From Sinorhizobium americanum (lineage in GTDB: Bacteria > Pseudomonadota > Alphaproteobacteria > Rhizobiales > Rhizobiaceae): 64,000 nucleotides of DNA. Position numbers and translations under genes: made by a program. Under the pieces are notes generated by a model, which saw only the letters and a list, made by a program, of their open reading frames with translations, did no database searches and was not told where the DNA came from. The stretch is from the NCBI RefSeq assembly GCF_001651855.1, contig NZ_LNQC01000081.1:62001-126000 (forward strand), read 5' to 3'. Positions 25,138 through 32,941 of this stretch are shown in pieces; positions within the stretch are counted from its first letter, which is position 1; every line of letters starts with the position of its first letter.

Positions 25138-25977
25138 CTACCGCGCCGCTGCGGCGGCAATCGTTGCCGCCGGGCTCGTTTCGGACGATGCGGATAGTTG
25201 CGAAAAACTCTGCTGCTCGGCGAGCCAAGCCTGATAGTCTTCCTCGGTGTCGACCACGACGGTGCCGCGCATCTGCGGATGGCCGACGCCGCAGAGCTCG
25301 GCGCAGAGGATTTCGAAGGTGCCGGTGCGCGTCGGGGTGAACCAGAAATAGGTCACCATGCCCGGCACCATGTCCATCTTGGCGCGAAATTCCGGCACGT
25401 AGAAATCGTGCAGCACATCGACGGAGCGGAGCAGGACCTTGACGGGCTTGCCGATGGGAAGGTGAAGCTCGCCACCCTCGATGATCAGATCGTCAAGGCT
25501 GGCGGCGTCATTGCGGTTGAGGCCGAGCGTATTTTCAGGGGTGATGTCGCGCGTTTCGCTCGTGCCGAGCCGCCCGTCGGCGCCGGGAAGCCGGAAGCTC
25601 CACAGCCATTGCTGGCCGATCACCTCCACTTCCGCTGCGTCCTGAGGGACGGTAATGTACTGGTTCCAGACGAACAGGCCGGGCGCCAGCATCGCGGCGA
25701 CGCCGAGCGTCGTGCTCGTCGCCAGCCAGCCTTCGAGTTTCCTGTTCTCGGGCTCATAGGCGGCCGTGTTGCCGGGCCGGTGGCGGAAGCGCAGCACGCA
25801 ATAGGCCATGAACAGGACCACGGCGGTAAAGGCGATGCCGGTGATCCAGAAGGTTATGATGATGGTATTGTCTATGTAATTCCAGTTGGAGGCGATCGGC
25901 GTCCACCACCAAGGACTGAGCAAATGGAACAACACTGATCCGGCGGCCAACAGAACCAGAATCACTACCACCGCCAT
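25138..25977 (-). CDS. Cytochrome c oxidase subunit II (CuA protein)
   Basis: A 279-aa subunit II with two N-terminal membrane helices (about residues 1-25 and 40-65) and a periplasmic cupredoxin domain. The CuA site is complete: His in VLHDFYVPEF and the Cys-x-x-x-Cys-x-x-x-His-x-x-Met set in CAELCGVGHPQM. There is no fused cytochrome c domain, so the separate cytochrome encoded upstream may donate electrons. The start at 25977 (MAVVVILVLL) has GGGAGGG upstream and begins the first membrane helix; a longer frame adds a charged leader with no ribosome site. Confidence 0.92.
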   Translation of the reverse strand: MAVVVILVLLAAGSVLFHLLSPWWWTPIASNWNYIDNTIIITFWITGIAFTAVVLFMAYCVLRFRHRPGNTAAYEPENRKLEGWLATSTTLGVAAMLAPGLFVWNQYITVPQDAAEVEVIGQQWLWSFRLPGADGRLGTSETRDITPENTLGLNRNDAASLDDLIIEGGELHLPIGKPVKVLLRSVDVLHDFYVPEFRAKMDMVPGMVTYFWFTPTRTGTFEILCAELCGVGHPQMRGTVVVDTEEDYQAWLAEQQSFSQLSASSETSPAATIAAAAAR

Positions 25978-26114
25978 TTTCTGTCCCTCCCCGCCGCGAT
26001 TGGCCGTGAGACGAATACGCAATCCGCGGCGTTCCGATCAGAATTATTGCACGAACGGATAATACTGGCAAATCCTCGGTAAGGCGAAGAATTCTGCCTT
26101 GCCGGGAGACGCTC

Positions 26115-26501
26115 CTATTTGGGGTGTTGCTTGAGATAGGCGATCACATTGACGATCTCTTCGTCCTTCTTGAGGCCGGGGAAGACCATCTTCGTGCCTT
26201 TGACCTTGGCTTTGGGATCCCGGAGATACTCGTGTAGCGTCGCCTCGTCCCAGACGAGCCCGTTCTTGCCCGCATCGACCATGGCATTCGAATATTTAAA
26301 ATCCGCATGCGTGCCGGCGGTTCGGCCGATGACACCCATGAGCGACGGCCCGACCCTATTCTGATCCTTGTCCACGACGTGGCAGGCGGAGCATTTCTTG
26401 AAGACGGTGGCGCCAGCCTCGGCGTCGCCCTCCTGCGCCTGGCCGACGGCCGGACAGAGAAGGAGTGCGGAAAAGGACAGGGCAACAACTGCAATTCGCA
26501 T
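26115..26501 (-). CDS. Periplasmic class I cytochrome c
   Basis: A 128-aa soluble cytochrome c. The signal peptide is residues 1 to about 22 (MRIAVVALSFSALLLCPAVG, cleaved before QAQEGD). Heme binding is CSACH, and the axial Met is in GTKMVFPGLKK, as in mitochondrial-type cytochrome c. The C-terminal helix is EEIVNVIAYLKQHPK. It is first in the oxidase operon, 137 bases before subunit II, and likely carries electrons to the CuA site. The start was set at the Met that opens the signal peptide. The 26502-26685 gap upstream shows no gene and should hold the promoter. Confidence 0.9.
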   Translation of the reverse strand: MRIAVVALSFSALLLCPAVGQAQEGDAEAGATVFKKCSACHVVDKDQNRVGPSLMGVIGRTAGTHADFKYSNAMVDAGKNGLVWDEATLHEYLRDPKAKVKGTKMVFPGLKKDEEIVNVIAYLKQHPK

Positions 26502-26685
26502 GATACTTCCCCAATTTCGCCCGGCGCGGGCAAAGAAGAGTATCGTCATTCAGGGCTTTGGCGGTGCTTGCTCTCTAAGAATGCGCGCCGGAGCGGTTGA
26601 TACTTGCGACAGAAAAGAAGCTAGTCCTCGCTGGGGAGAAGTCAATTGCTCCTTCGGGATAGCGTGTGGAGGGATAGGCAACCCG

Positions 26686-27753
26686 TCAGACGCGGTTACC
26701 CTCGCTGTCGAAGAAATGCAGGCTGTGCGCCGGGAAATGGACGGGGACGGTGCCGGAGGCCGTCAGGAAGGAGCGATCGTTGGTGAAGACCTTGAAGCCT
26801 GCCCGCCCGAGCGAGAGGTGCAGGATGATGCCGAAGCCGGTCGGCTCGACGAGGTCGACGGTGGCAAGCAGCGTCTCCGGCCCATGGCCGGCAAGCACGA
26901 TGTGCTCGGGGCGAATGCCAAGCGTTGCTTGGGCGTTGTTCGCAAGCGGGGGAGGGGCGTCGAGGGGAATTCCGATGTCCCCGGCGATTTCGAACAGAGG
27001 CCTATCGCCAGCGCGACTCGTCCCCTCGAAAAAGTTCATGCCGGGCGATCCGATGAAGCCGGCAACGAAGAGATTGGCGGGGCGATCATAGAGGTCGAGG
27101 GGGCTGCCGACCTGCTGGACGACGCCGGCATTCATGGCGACGATCCGGTCGGCGAGCGTCATCGCCTCGATCTGGTCATGCGTCACGTAAATCGAGGTGG
27201 CGCCGAGATCCTTGTGCAGCTTCTTGATTTCGGCGCGCATCTGCTCGCGCAGCCGTGCGTCGAGATTGGAGAGCGGCTCGTCGAAGAGGAAGGCTTTCGG
27301 CTGGCGCACGATGGCGCGGCCCATCGCGACGCGTTGGCGCTGACCGCCGGAAAGCGCCTTCGGCCTTCGCTCCAGCAGCGGCTCCAAACCGAGCTTGGCG
27401 GCGGCACCCGTCACGACGGTTGCGATCCTCTCCTTCGGCGTCTTGCGAAGCCTCAGGCTGTAGCTCATGTTCCGGGCGACCGACATGTGCGGATAGAGCG
27501 CGTAGGACTGGAAGACCATGGCGATGTCGCGATCCTTTGGCGCGAGCTCATTCACCCGCTTGCCGGCGATGCGGATCTCGCCGCCGGTTACGCTTTCAAG
27601 CCCCGCAATCATCCGCAGCAAGGTCGACTTGCCGCAACCGGACGGGCCGACCAGCACGACGAATTCGCCGTCGCGGATCTTGAGGTCGACGTCGTGCAGG
27701 ACGGGGTGGACGCCGTAGGATTTCTGGATATTGGCGATGTCGATGGAAGCCAT
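26686..27753 (-). CDS. Carbohydrate-type ABC transporter ATPase (UgpC/MsmK-like)
   Basis: A 355-aa ABC ATPase of the sugar/glycerol-phosphate class. Walker A is GPSGCGKST, the signature [15 protein letters not shown], Walker B AFLFDEPLSNLDARLR, and the switch His is in YVTHDQIEAMTLADRIVAM. The C-terminal TOBE/OB regulatory domain is present from about residue 240 (IRPEHIVLAG). It is last of the operon gntR, PLP enzyme, binding protein, two permeases, ATPase. The start is at the ATG (27753) with GAGG 7 bases upstream; a TTG two codons earlier is less likely. Confidence 0.91.
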   Translation of the reverse strand: MASIDIANIQKSYGVHPVLHDVDLKIRDGEFVVLVGPSGCGKSTLLRMIAGLESVTGGEIRIAGKRVNELAPKDRDIAMVFQSYALYPHMSVARNMSYSLRLRKTPKERIATVVTGAAAKLGLEPLLERRPKALSGGQRQRVAMGRAIVRQPKAFLFDEPLSNLDARLREQMRAEIKKLHKDLGATSIYVTHDQIEAMTLADRIVAMNAGVVQQVGSPLDLYDRPANLFVAGFIGSPGMNFFEGTSRAGDRPLFEIAGDIGIPLDAPPPLANNAQATLGIRPEHIVLAGHGPETLLATVDLVEPTGFGIILHLSLGRAGFKVFTNDRSFLTASGTVPVHFPAHSLHFFDSEGNRV

Positions 27754-27762
27754 GAGCAATCC

Positions 27763-28596
27763 TCAGCCTTTGACCGCGCCGGCCGTGAGGCCCTGGACGA
27801 GATAACGTTGAATGAGCAGGAAGAAGAGGCAGGCCGGAATCAGCGCCAGGACGCCGGCCGCCATCATCTGGCCGAAATCGACCGAGAATTTCGAGACGAA
27901 GGAGAGGAGCCCGACCGGGAAGGTCGCCTGATCGTTGCCGGAGATCAGCATCAGCGAGAAGAGCAGTTCGCTCCAGGCGGCGGTGAAGACGAAGCCGAGC
28001 GTTGCGGCGATGCCGGGCAGGGTCAGCGGCAGGATGATCTGGCGGAAGGCGACGAATTGCGTGGCCCCGTCGATCATCGCAGCCTCTTCCAGGTCCTTCG
28101 GAATGCCGTCGAAGAAGGACTGCATCAGGAAGGTGGCGAAGGGCACGTTGAAGGCGCTGTAGACGATGACGAGGCCGGTCAGGCTGTTGGTGAGCCCGAG
28201 CGGCGAGAGGATCTTGAAGATCGGCGCGACGAGCATGACCAGCGGGAACATCTGCGTCAAAAGCATCAGCGTCACCAACCAGTATTTGCCGCGGAAGCGG
28301 AAACGCGACAGCGCATAGCCGGAAAGCGAGGCAAGGATCGTCACGACGACCGCCGTCGAGCCGGAGACGATCAGGCTGTTGCGGAAGAAGACCGGGAAGG
28401 CGCTGTGCCGCAGCACGAAGTCGAAGTGCTCGAGGCTGGCGCGCGACGGCCAGAGGCGGATGCCTTCCGAATAGAGCAGGTCGTTGGGCGTAACCGCCAC
28501 CTTCAGCAGCCAGAAGAGCGGAAAGAGGGCAAAGGCGATATAGGCTAGGATCGCCAGACGATGCGCGACGGTGAGGAAGACTGACTTGGCGCGCAT
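27763..28596 (-). CDS. Sugar-type ABC transporter permease (MalG-like)
   Basis: A 277-aa inner-membrane permease of the carbohydrate-uptake family. The coupling loop reads DLEEAAMIDGATQFVAFRQIILPLTLPG, and six transmembrane segments are seen. FMQMFPLVMLVAP-like helices (MLLTQMFPLVMLVAPIFK) match MalG/UgpE. It pairs with the MalF-like permease encoded just before it; the stop of that gene lies 4 bases upstream of this start. The transported compound is not evident from the permease. Confidence 0.9.
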   Translation of the reverse strand: MRAKSVFLTVAHRLAILAYIAFALFPLFWLLKVAVTPNDLLYSEGIRLWPSRASLEHFDFVLRHSAFPVFFRNSLIVSGSTAVVVTILASLSGYALSRFRFRGKYWLVTLMLLTQMFPLVMLVAPIFKILSPLGLTNSLTGLVIVYSAFNVPFATFLMQSFFDGIPKDLEEAAMIDGATQFVAFRQIILPLTLPGIAATLGFVFTAAWSELLFSLMLISGNDQATFPVGLLSFVSKFSVDFGQMMAAGVLALIPACLFFLLIQRYLVQGLTAGAVKG

Positions 28597-28600
28597 CGGT

Positions 28601-29536
28601 TCAATCCTTGCTCAGGAGCCATTGCCGCAGGATGACGATCAGCAGCGAATAGGCGAGCAGGAGCGCCAGGAGCACCAGCGCGATCGCCGAGGCATAGCCG
28701 AAATCGAGCCGCTTGAAGGCCTGGGTGAAGATGTAGCTGGCGACGATCTGCGTCCGGTCGGCCGGCCCGCCATTGGTCATGACGATGATCAGATCGGCGA
28801 AATTCGAGATCCAGACGGTGCGCAACAGAATGGTGATGGCGATCGTCGGCGCGAGGAAAGGCAGCGTGATCGACAGGAAGCGCTGAAAGGCGCCGGCGCC
28901 GTCTATGCTCGCCGCCTCGTAGAGGTCGCGCGGGATCGCCTGCAGCGCGGCGAGCAGGGTAATCGCGAAGAAGGGAATGCCCCACCAGATATTGGCGACG
29001 ATCGGCCCCCACATGGCAAGCTGCGGATCCGACAAGATGTTCGCCGGCTGGCTCATGATCCCGAGCGCATAGAGCCAGTGCGGCAGCGGCCCGACGACCG
29101 GGTTGAAGAGCCAGGCCCAATTGAGGCCGGCAAGGAAGCTCGGCACTGCCCAGGGCAGGAAGACGAGCGCCTGGGCGATGGCGCGGCCGCGAAACGGTTT
29201 GTCAAGCAGCAGCGCCAGGATCAGTCCGAAGGCGAACTGGAGAAGAACGGATGCGCCGGTCCACCAGAGCGTGTTGCGCAGCGAGCGGAAAAAGGCCTGG
29301 TCTTGAGAGAGCGCCCGAAAATGATCGAGTCCAATGAAGGCGCCGGAGAACGGGTTGAGGAGTTGCACGTCGCGGAAGGCATAGGAAACGCCGAGCACCA
29401 GCGGCACCAGCATCACCGTGACGATCAGGATCAGCGCCGGCGCGCTGTAGAGATAGGGCGCCGAGGCGTCCGCGATGCGCTTCATCAGCGGCCGGCGGCT
29501 TGCGGACAGACCGTGCTGGCGTGCGGCATAATCCAT
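28601..29536 (-). CDS. Sugar-type ABC transporter permease (MalF/UgpA-like)
   Basis: A 311-aa permease with six transmembrane segments. The first is YLYSAPALILIVTVMLVPLV and the ATPase-coupling loop is RDLYEAASIDGAGAFQRFLSITLP. It forms the membrane channel with the MalG-like partner. It follows the binding-protein gene by 91 bases in the same direction. The N-terminal 20 residues are charged and unlike the family, so an internal start at the second Met (MKRIADASAP, residue 18) is possible. Confidence 0.9.
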   Translation of the reverse strand: MDYAARQHGLSASRRPLMKRIADASAPYLYSAPALILIVTVMLVPLVLGVSYAFRDVQLLNPFSGAFIGLDHFRALSQDQAFFRSLRNTLWWTGASVLLQFAFGLILALLLDKPFRGRAIAQALVFLPWAVPSFLAGLNWAWLFNPVVGPLPHWLYALGIMSQPANILSDPQLAMWGPIVANIWWGIPFFAITLLAALQAIPRDLYEAASIDGAGAFQRFLSITLPFLAPTIAITILLRTVWISNFADLIIVMTNGGPADRTQIVASYIFTQAFKRLDFGYASAIALVLLALLLAYSLLIVILRQWLLSKD

Positions 29537-29627
29537 CGATCGGAGTTCCTCCTGGCCGCCCGGCGGGCGGAGCGTAGTCCCATGTTGATGAAGGGCGACA
29601 GGCGACCCTGCCGCCCTTCATGTCGGA

Positions 29628-30890
29628 TCACTTCTTGTTCGCCAGATGTTTCTGCTGTGCCTTGGTCAGGTAGTCCGCCCATTGATTGGCGAGCTCTTCC
29701 GGCGTGATGTCGCCGAGGAGCGCTTCCTGGCTCGTCTTGATCGCGAGTGAATCCTTGAAGAAGGCGAATTCCTCGAGATAGGTCGGCATGACGGTCAGCA
29801 CGACGTCTTTGTCGGCGAGTTCGTCGAACCAGCCCTTGAACTGCGGGCCCGAATAGAAGGGGTCCTTCTCTGCGGACTTGTGGACCGGCAGCGCGCCGGT
29901 GCGCTTGTTCCACTCGATGTTGCCTTCCGGCCCTTCCAGCGTTTCGATCAGCTTCCAGGAGAGGTCCTTGTTCTGGCTTGCCGAAAGCATCGACCAGCCG
30001 GCGAAGCCGATCGTCGTGAAGGCCTTGCCGCTCGGTCCCTTGGGCATGGTGGTGACGCCGAAATCCTCCGGCTTCATGCGTTGGGCGATGGCGATCAGCG
30101 CATCCGGATCCTGATCGAGAAAGGCGCAGGTGCCGCTGTAGAAGCCGGCGACGATCTCGTTGAAGCCCCAGTTGACGCTGTCCTTCGGCGCGAGACCCTT
30201 CTTGTAGAGGTCGATGACCCAGGTCAGCCCCTTGACCCAGCCTTCGCTGTTCATCGTCGAGGTGCCGTCCTCCTTGAAGAACGTGTTGTCGCCGGCCATG
30301 GTGGCGCCGAACATCACCCAGCCGTTCAGCCCGCCCGGACCGCCGCGCAGGCAGTAGCCAGACTTGCCGGGCAGCTTCGAGACGGCTTCCGACGCCCTGA
30401 CGAAGTCGTCCATCGTCTTCGGCGGCTCCGCGACGCCGGCCTCAGAGAGCAGCTTCCTGTTGTAGAACATTGCCCGGAGATAGAAGCCGTAGGGCAGCAT
30501 ATAGGCGGTGTCGTTGACGTCGCGGCCGAGTTCCAGGGCGCGCTCGGTGAGGCCCGGCGTGTGCTCCCACTTGGCAAGGTAGGGCTCGAGGCTCTCCAGC
30601 ATGCCGTTATTGGCATAGAGCGACAGCCAGGTGTCCGGCATTTCCATCACGTCGGGGATTTCCCCGGCCGAGACCATGGTCGCGAATTTCTGGAAGGCTT
30701 CGCCCCAGGGCAGCGAGATGATCTCGACAGTGGTGCCGGGGTTCGCCGCCTCGAACTTGGCGACGATCGACTTCAGCGTTTCGGTGCGCTCGGGGCTGGT
30801 GATGACCTCGACGAGCTTCAGCTTGGTATCGGCAAGGGCACTGCCGGCCATCAGCGTGGCGAGCAGGGTGGCTGTGATCAGTTTCCTCAT
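29628..30890 (-). CDS. Extracellular solute-binding protein (family 1, sugar type)
   Basis: A 420-aa periplasmic binding protein with signal peptide MRKLITATLLATLMAGSALA. The mature protein shows the family 1 features FEAANPGTTVEIISLPWGEAF, MVSAGEIPDVMEMPD and MLPYGFYLRAMFYNRKLL. It delivers substrate to the two permeases downstream. It sits between the PLP enzyme gene and the permeases. An 85-base gap upstream holds a hairpin. The class is usually sugar-specific, but the neighbouring PLP enzyme leaves an amino-compound substrate possible. Confidence 0.9.
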   Translation of the reverse strand: MRKLITATLLATLMAGSALADTKLKLVEVITSPERTETLKSIVAKFEAANPGTTVEIISLPWGEAFQKFATMVSAGEIPDVMEMPDTWLSLYANNGMLESLEPYLAKWEHTPGLTERALELGRDVNDTAYMLPYGFYLRAMFYNRKLLSEAGVAEPPKTMDDFVRASEAVSKLPGKSGYCLRGGPGGLNGWVMFGATMAGDNTFFKEDGTSTMNSEGWVKGLTWVIDLYKKGLAPKDSVNWGFNEIVAGFYSGTCAFLDQDPDALIAIAQRMKPEDFGVTTMPKGPSGKAFTTIGFAGWSMLSASQNKDLSWKLIETLEGPEGNIEWNKRTGALPVHKSAEKDPFYSGPQFKGWFDELADKDVVLTVMPTYLEEFAFFKDSLAIKTSQEALLGDITPEELANQWADYLTKAQQKHLANKK

Positions 30891-30934
30891 TGTTGTTCCC
30901 TTTGTTCTTGGCGTTGATCGATTTTCTCAGGGGC

Positions 30935-30967
30935 GGGATGGAGAAACCGCTTGCGTTTTTCCATCCC
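30935..30967 (-). promoter_or_regulatory. 12-bp hairpin between PLP gene and binding-protein gene
   Basis: GGGATGGA pairs with TCCATCCC and continues through one G-T pair and AAA/TTT around a 9-base loop. It lies in the 85-base gap inside the operon. There is no T-run on the transcribed side, so it looks like an mRNA-processing or stabilising element rather than a terminator. Confidence 0.5.
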
Positions 30968-30975
30968 ACTCGTCG

Positions 30976-32148
30976 TCAGCCTGATGAAACAGCGTCGAGC
31001 GCCGCTTCGAGATCGCTCCAGAGGGCCTCCGTTCCCTCCAGGCCGACATGGAGCCGTACCGACCGCGGAGAAATGCCGAAGGCGGCCGCGGAATTGGGTT
31101 GCGCTTTCTGCGCCAGGACGACCTTGCCCGGGACGATGAGGCTTTCGTGGCCACCCCAGGATACGCCGAGTTTGAACAGTTCGAGATGATCGGCGAAGCG
31201 GCGGATGTCGACGCCTTCGCGGAAGATGAAGGAAAACAGGCCGGAGGTTCCCGAAAGACCCGGCGGCAGGTGATTCCCAAGCCCCGGATGGCAGACCGTT
31301 TCGACCAGCGGGTGCTCCTGCAGGCGTCGCGCAAGGGCGAGCGCCGAGCGCTCATGCGCCTTCATCCGGATCGGCAGGGTGCGAAGTCCGCGGATCAGCA
31401 GCCAGGCATCGAACGGAGACAGCTTGCCGCCGAGATAGGGATAGGCTTCGGAGCGGATGCGGCCGACCAGTTCCCTGGAGCCGGCGACGACACCGGCGAC
31501 GACGTCGCTGTGACCGCTCAAATATTTCGAGGCCGAGTGGATGACGAGATCGACGCCGAGCGAAATTGGCTGCTGGAACACCGGGCTCGCCCAGCTGTTG
31601 TCGATGACGGTGACGATCCCTTGCGCCCTGGCAAGCGCTGCCAGCGCCGCCACGTCATGGGTGTCCATCACCCAGCTCGTCGGGCTCTCCATGTAGAAGA
31701 GCTTGGCGCCGGTCAGCGCCTTGGTAACCGCCTCCTCGTCGCGTCCGTCGACATAGGTAACCTCGATGCGCATGCGCTTCAGATGCGTACCGAACAGCCG
31801 GAAGGCATCGGGGTAAAGATGCTTCACCGCGACGATGCGGTCGCCCGGCTCGACGAAGGTGAGCACGGTCGAGGAGATCGCCGACATGCCGCTGGCAAAG
31901 CCGATCGCGTCTTCGGCGCCTTCGAGTTTTGCGAGCATCTCCTCGAACAGCCGGACGGTCGGATTGAGGCCGCGGGTGTAGATCGGCCGGACGCGTTCGC
32001 CCCGGTAGGAGGCGATCATCTCGTCATAGTCCTTGAAGGTGAACAGCGAGGTCTGGACGATCGGCGGAACGACGGCGTCGAAGGCATGGGCCTCGTCATG
32101 GGCGGCAATCAGCGAGGCTCTGTCGAACGGGTCGATGCCGTCATTCAT
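30976..32148 (-). CDS. PLP enzyme of the cystathionine gamma-synthase/beta-lyase family
   Basis: A 390-aa Cys/Met-metabolism PLP enzyme. The PLP Lys is in HSASKYLSGHSDVVAG; the family opening PPIVQTSLFTFKDYDEM and YTRGLNPTVRLFEEMLAKLEGAED are clear. Members make or cleave thioether amino acids or act as gamma-lyases. The start at 32148 overlaps the gntR stop by 4 bases and has AAGGA upstream. Genomic position, inside a GntR-ABC importer operon, suggests it works on an imported compound rather than in methionine synthesis. The substrate is not known. Confidence 0.87.
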   Translation of the reverse strand: MNDGIDPFDRASLIAAHDEAHAFDAVVPPIVQTSLFTFKDYDEMIASYRGERVRPIYTRGLNPTVRLFEEMLAKLEGAEDAIGFASGMSAISSTVLTFVEPGDRIVAVKHLYPDAFRLFGTHLKRMRIEVTYVDGRDEEAVTKALTGAKLFYMESPTSWVMDTHDVAALAALARAQGIVTVIDNSWASPVFQQPISLGVDLVIHSASKYLSGHSDVVAGVVAGSRELVGRIRSEAYPYLGGKLSPFDAWLLIRGLRTLPIRMKAHERSALALARRLQEHPLVETVCHPGLGNHLPPGLSGTSGLFSFIFREGVDIRRFADHLELFKLGVSWGGHESLIVPGKVVLAQKAQPNSAAAFGISPRSVRLHVGLEGTEALWSDLEAALDAVSSG

Positions 32149-32861
32149 TTGGACATTTCCTTGATGTCTTCCTCGACGATTGCGAGGATTTTCAGTGTTT
32201 CTTCCCGGGCGGCATTCGGATTCTGCGAGGCGATCGCGTCGAAGAGCGTCCGATGATACGGAAAGGACCGCCGCGCGAAATCCGGCCGGTCGAAGGGTTT
32301 CTCCCAGAAGCGCTCGAAAGCCTCGCGCATCTGCTCGAGCAGCTGTCGAAAGAGCGGATTGTGGGTCGCGTCGTAGATCGCCAGGTGGAAGGCGAGGTCC
32401 TCGGGGCCGGACGTGCCCTTGGCGAGATGCACGCGCTCCATCGCGTCGAGCTTCGTTTCGATGTTGATGAGGTCGGCGTCGGTGCGGCGGCGCGCGGCGA
32501 CCATGCCGGCCTCGACCTCGATGCCGCGGCGAACTTCCAGCGTCTGCAGCAGCGCATCGCGAAGGTGCTGGGTGTCGAGGGTCAGCGGCATGTGAATGGT
32601 GGCGCCGGAAATGGCACGCAACAGATAGGTGCCGCTGCCCTTGCGCGCCTCGACGACGCCGAGCGCCTGAAAATGGCTGATGACCTCGCGGATGGTGGAG
32701 CGCCCGACGGCGAGCGCCGCCATCAGTTCGCGTTCGGCGGGAAGGCGATCGCCGGGCTTCAGGCCGGAGCGCTGGACATAGTCGGCGAGCGCGGAGATCA
32801 CCTGCTGCACCCGATCGACCGGGGGCAGGGGCAGAAGCATCGCTTTCTCCGGCTTGGGCAT
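32145..32861 (-). CDS. GntR (FadR subfamily) transcriptional regulator
   Basis: A 238-aa regulator. The winged helix (about residues 15-75) has the GntR signature LKPGDRLPAERELMAALAVGRSTIREVI, and the C-terminal FCD ligand domain has Asp and His metal-site candidates (DLAFHLAIYDATHNP, PYHRTLFDAI). It is first in the operon with the PLP enzyme and ABC genes, overlapping the PLP gene by 4 bases. A long inverted repeat directly upstream is its probable operator, shared with the divergent flavoprotein gene. Confidence 0.9.
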   Translation of the reverse strand: MPKPEKAMLLPLPPVDRVQQVISALADYVQRSGLKPGDRLPAERELMAALAVGRSTIREVISHFQALGVVEARKGSGTYLLRAISGATIHMPLTLDTQHLRDALLQTLEVRRGIEVEAGMVAARRRTDADLINIETKLDAMERVHLAKGTSGPEDLAFHLAIYDATHNPLFRQLLEQMREAFERFWEKPFDRPDFARRSFPYHRTLFDAIASQNPNAAREETLKILAIVEEDIKEMSK

Positions 32862-32866
32862 CCAGG

Positions 32867-32896
32867 TTGCTCAGAATTGGTCTGACATCTGAGCAA
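32867..32896. promoter_or_regulatory. Perfect 9-bp inverted repeat, candidate GntR operator
   Basis: TTGCTCAGA and TCTGAGCAA form a perfect inverted repeat with a 12-base spacer that contains TTGGTCTGACA, close to the FadR-family pattern TGGT-N-ACCA. It lies 6 bases before the gntR start and 46 bases before the divergent flavoprotein start, so it could repress both. Confidence 0.65.
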
Positions 32897-32941
32897 TATG
32901 ACAGCCGTCGCGCCGCATGGTCAAGGGGCAAGATTTGCGAT

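Noticed and set aside
23338-25197. 619-codon frame opposite oxidase subunit I
   Set aside because: Antisense shadow; His/Asp/Glu-rich with no fold, while the minus strand encodes a complete oxidase subunit.
26368-28548. 726-codon frame opposite the ABC ATPase and permease
   Set aside because: Antisense shadow; spans several real genes on the other strand.
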